DNA of 64,000 bases from Micromussa lordhowensis (Eukaryota > Cnidaria > Anthozoa > Scleractinia > Lobophylliidae): positions 6,490,594 to 6,554,593 of the forward strand of contig OZ026597.1 in assembly GCA_964020085.1 (NCBI GenBank), read 5' to 3'. Position numbers and translations under genes: made by a program. This document shows positions 54,208-64,000 of this stretch, in pieces; within the stretch, counting starts at the first letter, position 1, and the number at the start of each line of letters is the position of its first letter. The notes beneath the pieces were generated by a model. That model searched no databases, was not told the DNA's origin, and saw only the letters and a list, made by a program, of their open reading frames with translations.

Positions 54208-54376
54208 TAAAGCAATAGACCACTCTTTCTATGGGTTTACCGGTGCAATAAACTATGCGGGATGCTGGGAGAACACGAGAAAAGCTTGTATTTACAAGCT
54301 TTTCGAGTGTTCTCCCAACATCCTAAGTTGTTTATTGCGCCAGTAAGCCAATGGAAAGGGTGATCTATTACTTTTA
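54208..54376. repeat. Foldback element, about 169 bp
   Basis: Arms of about 82 bp pair AGCAATAGACCACTC... with ...GGGTGATCTATTACTT. The centre is ACAAGCTT-type sequence near 54292. Confidence 0.7.
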
Positions 54377-54762
54377 TGAAATAACTATGGAAGACGTTTG
54401 TCAAAGACAGGAAAATGTATTTTACTTGCGTGATCAAGTTGCTTATTCTCATGAAAATCATGAGATTGACGCGACAAACCAATCACAGCGACTGACGGAA
54501 TGAAAGCACAGACTCGGCGCCGGACACAAAATCTGCAGAGCAAAGAGACGAAAACATTTCACGCTAAAAAACGTAAGTTTAAGAAAGGAAAGGAAAAGGT
54601 TATTGGCGAAAGGTAGAAAGCATATTAATTAATTCAAAAGTATTTTGACATGTGTAGGCGGAATCGGTCATCGCGAAAGTAAAAGACTCTACGGACAGTT
54701 TGCAATAGAACAAACTTCATACTCTTGGTGAAGTGATTCAACGATAACTTTCCAAAGGTTTG
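54377..54762. other. Intergenic DNA, nothing recognised
   Basis: Contains a donor-like AACGTAAGTTT near 54571 but no supported exon. Confidence 0.35.
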
Positions 54763-54780
54763 CGAATGGAATAAAGGTTA
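54763..54780. other. Target-site duplication of L1 copy 2 (left)
   Basis: CGAATGGAATAAAGGTTA, repeated exactly at 57479-57496. Confidence 0.85.
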
Positions 54781-57478
54781 AATTTTTTAATTTTTATTTT
54801 ATTATTACACAACTACAATACGATAAAGCTACTTACGTTACAACAAAGGTACTGTCACCACTTACAATACTAATACAGGTTTTTATCCTTCTTTTAAATT
54901 TTGTTTGTGACTCAAATTTACATTTACATTTTGAAGTACGTAAGTAAAAGGCATATTATTTTCTTAATTTGTAATTTGCAGCTACATAGATTATAATAAT
55001 TGTACTACCAATATGATTAAATTGACTTAATTTCAGTAAAAAAAGGGGGATAAAGAAACGGATTAGTAAAAGACTGTACACACAAAATGTAAGTCAACAA
55101 AAACAAAAATAAAAAAGAACTAAAGAAAGTTGAAGAAAAGCAGAGAAAAATACAAAATCGTTCCATATGTTTTATTAAATATTGCAATTTTGTTGTTTAC
55201 TATGGCAATTTCTCGCTGTATATTAATCTTTTCCTTTAATAGTGCTAGAGAGCTGTCAAAATAAAGCTTTTTTTCGTGCAAGCAGCTGTTATGTATAGAG
55301 TACTTTGCGATAAGAAGGGTGTAATTCAGAGAATATATGTATTCCATATTCTCAAAAGTTCGTGTAAGATCATGCTGTTTGACAAAGTGACGGTTTCCTT
55401 AGTTTTACTAATCCAACAGTTTTAAAATAAGCTCCAAAAGGACGAAATTAGAGAGCAATGTAAAAACATGTGATTTATAGTGTGCCTGTCAGTCAAACAT
55501 TGAGGGAATATCTCATAATCACGTATTTTGGCTCGAAAGAGAGTAACAGTTGCAAGAATATTGTAAATAATCTTGTATTGAAACATTGCTATCTTTATGT
55601 CATTCTTTATTTTGAACGGCAGTTCATAAACTCTATGAACGTTTTCCTGGGTAAAACCGCGGTAGGAGGTAACAAGACATTTTTAACAAATACTCTGGTA
55701 TACAGTTTTGGTGGAGATTGTGTTTGCGCTATTTTTGTTTTTTTTTTTGTTTTTTTTCGTTTGAAGTTTGCAAAGACATTTTTGTTTTACTACTTCCATT
55801 GGGTAGGGATAGAGGTTAAATTTTTAATTTTTGATTTTTCTACAAACTTCAACTCGTTTGTTTTGTTTAAGTCGTAGGAAAAGAAGATGCCAAGAGCTTT
55901 TATTGGGTCCCGTGGCCAGCGGAACCCAAACGGCGTTTCGGTGTTATTTTTCCAGCAATCGAGCCACATTCCTTCAGTCTTTTTAGAGATTTTTGAACTT
56001 ATCAAGCAGAGATAGCAGATTGACAATAGAAACAACGTCACGAACAAAAACAGTGGTGTCATCTGCATTGAAGGAAACTTTAATTTCTTCAGTTTCACCT
56101 ACTTTAATGCCTTTAATGCCGACATCGTTCTTAATAGTTCTCGCTAGTATTTCTACACCGATCACCAATAACAGACCGGACAAGGGACAACCTTGTCTAA
56201 CACCTCGTTCTAAAGAGACGCATAACCATTGTTTATAACGCAGCTGTTAACATTATAGTATAAAACTTTGAACCAATTTTAAATGTCCCGGCCGAAGTTA
56301 ATTTTTTTTAGGCAGTTATTAATGAAATCCCATTGAATAGTATCAAAAGCTTTCATAAAATCTAAGAAAAGGGCGATTCCAGGTATGCTGGTTTCTTCAG
56401 TGTATGACAAGATGTCGGAAAGTAAACGGATATTTTCACCAATGTACTGGTTTTTGACGTATCCAGTTTGGTCCGGGTTAATTATTTTCGGTAGAACTTT
56501 TTCTAGCCGTTTTGCAATGATTTTAGTTAAAATCTTGTAATCAATGACGTTAACAAGAGATATTGGTCTGAGGTTGTCGAGTAGGGTGGTATCATTATTC
56601 GGTTTTGAAATAAGCGTTATAACTTTGAAAGATCGATAATGACCCGCTATCAAAGACAAAATTAAAACTGTGTTTCATATCAACATGTATTTCCTTCCAA
56701 AAGTGCTTATAAAATTCTGCTTGTAATCCACTCTGTTCCGGGTGATTCTCGTTTTTAAACTCTTTTAACGCTTTAAGACATCCCACCAGTGTGACTTTCC
56801 CTTCACACGAGAGCTTATCATCATTTTCTAAAGAAATGATATTTTCCGAGAAGGCAGAAAAAGCTGAATCGTTTCGATCTGGAGATCTGTTTTTATCTGA
56901 ACTGTAAAGTGTTTTGTAGAAGTGCATTTGTTCTCGAAGAATTTCAGATTGGTCATTCGTAAAATCGTCGTTTGAAAGTTAATTTAGTGGTTATTTTATT
57001 TTCATAGTTTCTTTTTTCTAGGCCATAAAAGTATCTGGTGTTTCGTTCCCAATGCTCGTGTCATCTGACATTAGTTCTAAGAATCGTACCATTAGTCTTA
57101 TACTGCATAATGTTATTTTAGTGGTAATCTGGCATCATAGATTTCATTGATAATTTGCTTGTTAATGGGTAGTGTTTCAGCTTTTTTGTAAAGCTCATTG
57201 ATTTGATTCTGAAGATTGATTTCTGCAGATTTTCTTTCTTTTGCTTTATTTTTGGAATATTTAATTGTAAAACGTCTTATCTCCATTTCAATTAAATCCC
57301 ATTTGAGCCTTAAGTCTTCAACGTCAACATATTTTTGTTTAAAATTAGGTATTTCTGCACGTAGATTAGAAACATAAATTTCATCTTGAAGGAGTAACGA
57401 ACTGGTTAAACTTCCTGAAGCCAGGGGCTCTCTTATGTTCCAGTTGAGTTCATGGGATTTTATATGTAGCATTATTGC
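54781..57478 (-). mobile_element. 5'-truncated L1/Tx1-like LINE, copy 2
   Basis: Minus-strand insertion bounded by an exact 18-bp target duplication. The 3' side (54781 upward) is T-rich on plus. The element starts at its 5' end inside ORF2, between endonuclease and RT. It carries many stops and frameshifts and seems to lack the C-terminal region. It is old compared with the BEL/Pao element, yet its target duplication is still exact. Confidence 0.85.
55790..57472 (-). pseudogene. L1/Tx1-like ORF2 remnant (RT)
   Basis: Successive minus-strand frames: 57472-57113 (linker region with KWDLIEMEIRRFTIKYSKN), a broken stretch with ERNTRYFYGLEKRN, 56927-56595 (SCEGKVTLVGCLKALKEF, QAEFYKHFW), 56659-56279 (DQTGYVKNQYIGENIR, LFLDFMKAFDTIQWDF), a broken GVRQGCPLS near 56200, then 56183-55983 with FNADDTT, where the catalytic tyrosine of YADD is Asn, and 56098-55790 (RWPRDPIKALGIFFSYD). 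At least four frame breaks make it non-functional. Confidence 0.85.
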
Positions 57479-57496
57479 CGAATGGAATAAAGGTTA

Positions 57497-58349
57497 GTTA
57501 CAGAAACGCTGCTTTCGAAAATTGTTGAGAATTTATTTATTTATGTTGAAGGCTATGAAGTGCGTGTCTCTCTGTATTTAGTTAAATAAAAGCTATCGCT
57601 TGAAAGCTAAGCTCACGGAAACCAAATTCATTTATCGTGTTATGCATGCATGCGTTGAGTTTAAATTCAAATTTCTCCTAGGCTTAAATTTCAACTCGTA
57701 AGAAATATTCTCCCTGCTTTTTAACAACCTAAACTGATCAGTTGAGCCCGCCTTCTAAACTTTAGCATACACGGAATCGGCGTAAAATGTTTGCAATGGA
57801 CAAAAACGTTTAAGCATCTAAACTTATATATCGGAAACAACTTCTGGTCCTGTTTTTCCCTGTAAATTTCCATGTATATGTGGAAAGAAAGATATTCATG
57901 TTAGTGACATCTCAGCCAGCGAAATCCATTTTTTGTCGCTAGTGTTCTGCGTTCACCGTAGAGCTGTCAGAGATCGATCTTTGCTTTCGACCACGGCAAA
58001 TCGTCTCTTCTTCCTGGACCCGTCTTTCCACCGCACTATTGTTTTCATTCGTTGGTTTAGATTTTGATTTATTTTGATTATTGCCTTCTGTCCTTTCCAG
58101 ACCAAAAGCCGGCTCTAAGTTGGAGAAGTTTTAATGAATCTCTTCGGCCATTACGGGAACAGTGACGTAACCACTTTTCTATGTGTTTACCGGTACAATA
58201 GAACATAGGTTTTGCAACTCTATTGACCAATCAGAGCGCGCGTAGTATGTCAGTTATTTTATAAATACAGAAAGGTGCAGCTACGCTATTGGTTTGTGCA
58301 TGGTAACGTGAAAAATAACAGAATAACCTAGATGAATGAAAAGCGTTCG
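57497..58349. other. Intergenic DNA, nothing recognised
   Basis: Includes CCAATCAGAGCGCGCG near 58231, also seen at about 23819 and a frequent end of dispersed repeats in this window. No gene. Confidence 0.4.
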
Positions 58350-59270
58350 TTGATACATTGAGAGTTGAGAGTGCTGATTCGAAAAATAAATTTTTGTTCT
58401 AGAGTTTTACGGCTTTCCGTGCTTCCTTGATGTAGGGAAAGGCCGCAGACTACCATATGTTTTTTAGAATGATTGGGCAGATTAAAGCTTCTCGCGATCG
58501 GTTTAGATGCGTTTTTGTCGTCATTCTCTACGTCACGAAGCTGTTCTCGGAGTCGCTTTGCCTAGTCGTCGCCCTGTTCGCCGATGTATAACTTTTTGCA
58601 AAGAGTGTAAGTTATGCGGTAGATGACATTAGCTGAGGTACAGGTAAAATGATCACTGATCTTGATAGATCGCTTGGGACCCAATTTTGTCAACGTTACG
58701 AATGAAAGAACGTTTTGCATCGTGCGCGTGCGCATTTAAAAGTTCCGGCTTGATCACTTGTTTGAAATACACTTCTGACTAAAAAGTTACTTATGTTTTT
58801 GCCGCGTTTGAATGAAATTAATGGAGGTTGCGAAAAGATTCTACATACCAGTATCGGAATCATTTGAAGTAATTTAAAGTTTTTCAGAATGATGGATTTT
58901 ACTGCGTGGTTGTGGGGGTGAATGGAATTCTATCATTATTATCCTTCTGTGACGTTTGAAGTGCTGACCTGACGAGATGGTGGCCGGCTTGGACAACAGA
59001 AGCAGGATAGCCACGTTTGTCGAAGACATCCCACATTTCCTCTGATTTAAAAGAAAAATCAGAGTCATCACAACAAAGACTGAGAAGCTGAGAATAAGGA
59101 ATGGAATTCTTGACATGCGATGGGTGTGAGGATGATTACAACAAATAACTACGAGAATCTTTGGGTTTGTAGTGCACACTGGTGCATAAACCATTGCCTT
59201 CGATAGAAACTTTGATATCCAGAAATGCTAAAGAAGTAGCAAAAATTAATAAAATAAATCAATGAATAAA
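58350..59270 (-). pseudogene. Penelope-like element C-terminal remnant with GIY-YIG endonuclease region
   Basis: Across broken minus-strand frames I read, in order from 59270 down: VSIEGNGLCTSVHYKPKDS, HPSHVKNSIPYSQ, EEMWDVFDKRGYPASVVQAG, then NVIYRIT.TLCKKLYIGE (the GIY-YIG strand pair), RDVENDDKNASKPIARSFN and KHMVVCGLSLHQGSTESRK. This is the normal order of RT thumb, linker and GIY-YIG in Penelope-like elements. Several frameshifts and stops make it dead. The RT core is missing here; a separate RT piece lies at 31676-32200. Confidence 0.8.
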
Positions 59271-59707
59271 TAAAATAAATCAAGAACACACCCTTATAGA
59301 TGGTTGACAAAGAAACTGTTACCTCCAACTCCAAGTAGAACTTTACAACATACTTTAATAGGAGCACGTCCCCCTACAAATAATGTTTGTCTGCATACTA
59401 GCCTTACAGCAACAAAAAGAAAAAATACTAGTTTTAGGAAGTTTTTCAAAGCAGCAATACGATCCAATTAAACTAGAATTCAGTCGTTTGAATAGAGCTT
59501 GATTTAGCTCCATTGAAATTTCGTTCGACTTTCTTCGATTGGTATCTCGGGTGTCCAAGGCGCATCAAATAATTTACGCCCGCGCACATCACATTACTTA
59601 CTGGGGAGGGGAGACACTGAGGATAACGACGAATGAAATCTTTAAGCTATCCCGCGTGCTTTTGGTGATATTCGTGTCGGTATAAAATATAGCAGGATAC
59701 GGGATGC
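59271..59707. other. Intergenic DNA
   Basis: The segment 59497-59540 (TTGATTTAGCTCCATTGAAA) has a diverged direct copy at 61953-61996. No gene. Confidence 0.4.
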
Positions 59708-59723
59708 GAGATGAAAATACCTT
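59708..59723. other. Target-site duplication of L1 copy 3 (left)
   Basis: GAGATGAAAATACCTT, repeated exactly at 60937-60952. Confidence 0.9.
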
Positions 59724-60936
59724 TTTTTTTTTTTTTTTTTTTTTTTTAATTAATTAATTAATTTTATTGCAGTTACAAAATAGAACATTAATATACGCAC
59801 ATTAAATCTAGAGTTACATACATTTTAGATCTAAAGAAAAAAAAAATACATGTCTTTGAAAAAATAAATAGATAGATTAAATCAGGAGCCCATCATGGCT
59901 CCTGATTAAATTAATTAGTAATAAATATAAATCTTAATACCATGTTAATAATTACATTCTCTTAATAATTACTTTCCAAATTACAATCTTGTATTATAAA
60001 GTCAATTACACACGCACAAAGACAACATTAGAAATAGTAACATTGATATTATAATAATAGTAATAATAATACATATATATTACATAGGTTTAATTATCCA
60101 TTTTTTATTAAAATATTCTTGTTTTGTAATTTTACTTTCTATGTCATATTTAATTTTAATTTTGGCTTTAAACCCCTCGATTTTAGGAAGGGTTTGACTT
60201 CTTCTGCAGTCCCACAAGAACAATTTTCCAATAATTACGAAGTAATTTAAAAGATCAAGTAAAGGGCATTTTTTTCTGAAAATATCCCAAATAAAACATC
60301 TTTTAGGGAGAGATGGATTTGATGTTCTGATAGTAGGAGCCAATATAATGCAAAATCTGTCCAGAATTGTCTAGTGTGTGAACAGCTATAAAAGAAATGA
60401 TCTGAGGTTTCCGAATCAGTTTTACAAAACGTACACAAATCGTTGCTTTTGTAACCAATTTTACATAATTTGGTATTTGTATAGAGAATAGAGTTTATAA
60501 CTTTATATTGGAAAGCTTTTACATAGGATTCAAGTGCAACAGAATGTGGTAATTCGAAAATTCGATTGATTTGATCGATTGTAAAATCAAAATCCCTCTG
60601 CAATTTGACGGTGATATTGGGATGTTGAGCCTTTCTGGAAACAAGCAGAGAATAGTAATCTTTTGATCTTTTCTGTCTAATATCGAAAGTGTTATTTTTA
60701 AATGTAAAAGAGGGAGATAGGGTTGATAATGGTACATTCGCGTACCTTAGCTTTGAGGGTATAGAGTGTCGAAGACCCGCCAACTGAAGAAAATTGGTTT
60801 TGTTTATCTTGTTCGAGAGATGAGTGAAGGCAACATTTATATCCCGGTCAAAAAGAAGATCATGCGTGTACGTAATTCCTGCTTCGCGATAATTTTTGAA
60901 ATAGACCGGTTTGTTATCTATTTTTATTTCTTAAAA
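59722..60936 (-). mobile_element. 5'-truncated L1/Tx1-like LINE, copy 3
   Basis: Minus-strand insertion of about 1.2 kb with a poly(A) tail (T run on plus, about 59722-59747, followed by TTAATTAATTAATTAA) and an exact 16-bp target duplication. Only the C-terminal part of ORF2 and the 3' UTR remain. Open frames are nearly intact, so it may be younger than copy 2. Confidence 0.9.
60080..60925 (-). pseudogene. L1/Tx1-like ORF2 C-terminal fragment (zinc-binding region)
   Basis: The minus frame from about 60923 reads DNKPVYFKNYREAGITYTHD, then TNFLQLAGLRHSIPSKLRY and the cysteine motif CTFCKTDSETSDHFFYSC, up to 60247. After a one-base slip in the A7 run near 60270 the original C-terminus continues in another frame (LLDLLNYFVIIGKLFLWDCR...) to 60080. 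It starts at the truncation point and has no start codon of its own. Confidence 0.8.
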
Positions 60937-61269
60937 GAGATGAAAATACCTTACGCATCCTCAGAAACGGGATGGGGGACGCTTTCAAAGTCAATGGCGG
61001 GATACGGAGGTGGAAAACAGAAAATCGCGCTTCCTCTGCGAACACCACAGTCTTACTAAACAAATCTCTTAAAGGGTACATTATGATCATCTGTTTTCTT
61101 GGAATTTCGGGAAACACCTGGATGTTCAATTCGTAGTCTTCACTTTTTAAAAGGAGCTCTACTGTGGTTAGTAACTAATCTAAATATAAAAGTAACTAAT
61201 CTTGTGTTACTCACCCTCTCAGTTGAAAATAATGTATAACTATGACATTTATAAAACCGAAACCGAAGA

Positions 61270-62525
61270 TTAATGGAAAGTAAATTCGAAGCTGTTTGTT
61301 TGTGATGTCACGGTCTGTTACAATGGAAACGAGGAAGAATGAAAATCATGTAGAGCGCATTCATTATGCACTGTCGGACATAAATGGTAAATTCGAGAAG
61401 CCCATCACTTGAAGCGTGCAACTCCCATACTAAGCCTATGTCACGGTATTTTAACAGGCCGGTCTATTGTTAGGTTTCTTTTCCCGCGAAATAGGCGCCA
61501 GTTGCGACCTTTATGAGTGCGCATCGGTAAGGAAAAATGACTTACCTGACACCAGAAGCCCATTATTTCATCCGGTGAAATGATTACGTCAGTTGAAAAA
61601 ATTAAGTCCGTGCTTGTGATTGGTCACCGAGGTTCCTGGTGAGGTCTGAATTCGCCGTGACAGGAATATGAGGTAGTTGCACGCTCCTAGTGATGGACTC
61701 CTGTATATTCACATTCTCTCGTGTCTTGATAATGCAATTTAAGAATTACAAAAGACTTGATTGAAGCTGATATCAGGATCGTGAAACTAAACACCTTAGT
61801 TGCGACTGTTTGATCGAAAGACCGTTTTCGGATGAATGGTATGTTTGGAAACTGTTCAGAACTAAAGGCTTTGGTTTTTATAGGTCTTGCTGACAAATGT
61901 CTCAAGAGTTGGCTGCGATGTATGAAGTGAGACTTAATTCCTTCTTATATAGTTTGATTTAGCTCCATTAAAACTTCGTTCGATTTTGTCGTGAAGTGTG
62001 TGACTTGTTGTCAAGCTTCTGGAGGGAGGAAAATACTGAGTATAACGAATAAAAATTGACAGGGTAATGTTTTTTAGACGGCCTCTCAAGGCGTATTTTG
62101 TTCCTCCTGAGACAATATCCACTCCTCGCTGGGCATGTTAGAAACGATTCGAAATTTGCTGTTTGTCAATGCGTACCCCGCCATTAATTTTTAAAGTGTG
62201 CGTATTATGCTTCTGCGGAGAAGTGTCATATCTCGTATCCCGCTTCTTGTTCAAACTCATCGCGCATTCCGCCAATCCCCCTGCATAAAATGTCATCCGT
62301 TTCTTAGAAGTCACTTTTGGCCCTTTCTAATGTGAAATTCCCTGTAGTAAGTAAAACCTATCGTTTATTTTGTGGTCTTTTTCTTAACCAATTAACAATT
62401 ACCGCCACGGAGGCTTATAGCAAACTCGAAGCTTTTTGGTTCTGTGACTTCACGGCCTGTTACAACGGGAATGAGGACGACATCATCGATCGACTGACAC
62501 AAATAGTAAATTCAAAGTGTCCATG
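61270..62525. repeat. Pair of diverged ~120-bp direct repeats
   Basis: 61270-61395 and 62405-62525 share AA.CTCGAAGCT / CACGG.CTGTTACAA.GG.AA.GAGGA and flanks, about 1135 bp apart. They may be ends of an unrecognised element or duplicated exonic DNA. Confidence 0.4.
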
Positions 62526-63031
62526 TATGTAAGATTGTCATTTAATACTTTGACATTTGAAAGCTTGATTAACTAAAGCATCACACAACATTGGTCACGA
62601 CGAAATTATCTCTGAACATAGAAAATCTCATAAATCACGTGCGGACAGCAATTTATTTTGTTGTTTCCGTTTATGACGTCAGATGCTGTGAAACTGAAAT
62701 AGTTTTACGAATGAATAATTTGTGGGAGCAACAATTATTATCAGTAAAACACAAACACCCTTCTACCGTTTTCTTTTCTTCTATTTTTGAGGAAAACGGA
62801 CAGCTGTACACAAGCTACGGCGCAACGGTAAGTCAGTCGTTGTTTTCGGCTTCTGCTAATAAACTGTTACCATATCCGTCTTGTTTATTCGGGATATCGC
62901 GAGAACTTCCCAGTTAATGTTATGGCGCCTGAATCGGTTAAAGAACGGAGTTCCCGTATCCAAACTCTGCGGGTAGTAATCTCCAAGGAGTATATCAGTG
63001 ACCCCTTACCTACACGTCCCAATTCCCCCCT

Positions 63032-63049
63032 CCCCCCCCCCCCCCCCCC
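63032..63049. repeat. Poly-C run (18)
   Basis: Uninterrupted C homopolymer. Confidence 0.9.
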
Positions 63050-64000
63050 GCGACTTGCCAAGTGATTCGATTTTCCCACATTCATACTTGAGCCAGGAGC
63101 CATAATCGGGGACGGAGACCGTAAGTCTTGGGATGCGCGCGGACCCATGATATGGGACAATTTTTCTATTTTTAGAACAAATTGCGCCATCCTGACGTTA
63201 TATATTGGCGTTAATCCACGCACGTGTCGTGGATTCTCGCGTGGATGTTGTCACGTTGCATGATCAAAAACGGCGAGAGTTTCAAGGTTTTCATAGCGAT
63301 GGCAGGGAATAAGGCAGGGAAGAAGTACCAGGGCTCTTCTATGCACTTTTATGCTCTGAGTTAATGGAAAAGGTGAGTTTTTCAGGGTAAAAATGTCTTT
63401 ATTTTAGCGATTTGAATGAATAATATCTGCTCGCGTAGGTTGGAAGCGTAAACTTTTGGGTTTGTTAAGCAAGGAAACTCTTCACTCTGGTATCGAGTTA
63501 ATTTCTGAGTTTCCTAAAGAATAATCATAACCAAAGACCTTTTTTGCAGAGTTTCTTATTGTTTCTGCTTGTTTGGCGAGTTTGGAAAAGTTTTTGAAAG
63601 GCAAGTACGAGTAGCTCATTTGCATAGTGCAGCGCGTGCACTTTCAAGTCCGAGTCGGTGTTTTCAATTGTCAACAAATCTTGACAAAGATTTGTTTGGT
63701 TGTTTTTTGTCCTGGGATGCTAGAACAATTTTCACCAACGTCAAAAGGCTATTAATTTCATGTGTTTCTTTCACATAGTGAAACTTTACACTGCCAAAAT
63801 AAAATACACAAGGCCAGAGTTTTGATAACTCAACCAACAAAATCGAAATCTTTATTCCAGTTGATTTAAATTAATAAAGAAAGCGTAATCGTAACCTTAC
63901 TTATTATTTTTGCCGTATTCACATATTTTCAGCTTAGCTTGTAATATGTTCTCAAACATATATCAACCTTAACTGAACATGTTCAAAAACTAGAGATATT

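Larger units (their letters stand above)
60953..64000. other. Right end of the window, no firm gene
   Basis: A diverged direct repeat pairs 61270-61395 with 62405-62525 (shared GT.AC.TCACGG.CTGTTACAA). A minisatellite-free C run lies at 63032-63049. A short ATG frame, 63299-63364 (MAGNKAGKKYQGSSMHFYALS), is followed by a donor-like AAAAG|GTGAGT at 63373 and could be an upstream exon of a gene to the right. No domain was recognised in other open frames. Confidence 0.35.

Noticed and set aside
62317..62532. 71-codon ATG-like frame near the right end
   Set aside because: It starts outside a good context, matches no family, and its sequence is part of a diverged repeat also found out of frame at 61270.

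Overview
This window is nuclear DNA from an animal, most likely an anthozoan cnidarian such as a stony coral. The evidence is spliced genes with GT-AG introns, a metazoan mitochondrial ribosomal protein gene, a tRNA-derived SINE, and the mix of retroelements: Penelope-like, BEL/Pao, L1/Tx1-like and CR1/jockey-like. The species is inference. More than half of the window is mobile or repeated DNA.

Layout. 1-2.6 kb: last exon of an unknown plus-strand gene, then Penelope-associated repeats, one carrying a hammerhead-ribozyme-like core. 2.9-13.3 kb: a head-to-head pair of conserved genes, AFG2B/SPATA5L1 (minus, eight exons resolved) and mitochondrial ribosomal protein mL54 (plus, two exons), sharing a 285-bp intergenic promoter. 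A 5'-truncated L1/Tx1-like LINE sits in the mL54 intron. 13.6-15.6 kb: a TIR element and unique DNA.

15.6-31.2 kb and 41.1-49.0 kb are two copies (A and B) of one segmental duplication, each ending in a C2H2 zinc-finger gene. A third, more diverged zinc-finger gene lies at 51.35 kb. Copies A and B differ by discrete insertions, and each copy supplies the empty site for the other. These include a 1217-bp TIR element, a 233-bp TA-flanked MITE and a 4.9-kb insertion with 8-bp direct repeats in copy A, and a 0.7-kb TIR element and a 440-bp near-perfect palindrome in copy B. Between the copies lies an apparently intact BEL/Pao LTR retrotransposon (32.5-38.8 kb) with identical 182-bp LTRs, a 5-bp target duplication and one 1881-codon reading frame.

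53.6-64 kb: a small two-exon minus-strand gene for a 69-residue protein, then two 5'-truncated minus-strand L1 copies with clear target duplications, a decayed Penelope-like fragment with a GIY-YIG region, foldback elements and unannotated DNA.

How the parts relate. AFG2B (ribosome maturation ATPase) and mL54 (mitoribosome) share a promoter and both start at TISU-like ATGGCGG contexts. The zinc-finger genes form a young, expanding cluster whose fingers carry two extra cysteines each, and two of the three show degenerative changes. No bacterial-type operon, CRISPR array, rRNA gene or intact standalone tRNA gene was seen. Splice sites were read by eye. Domain calls come from motif recognition only.
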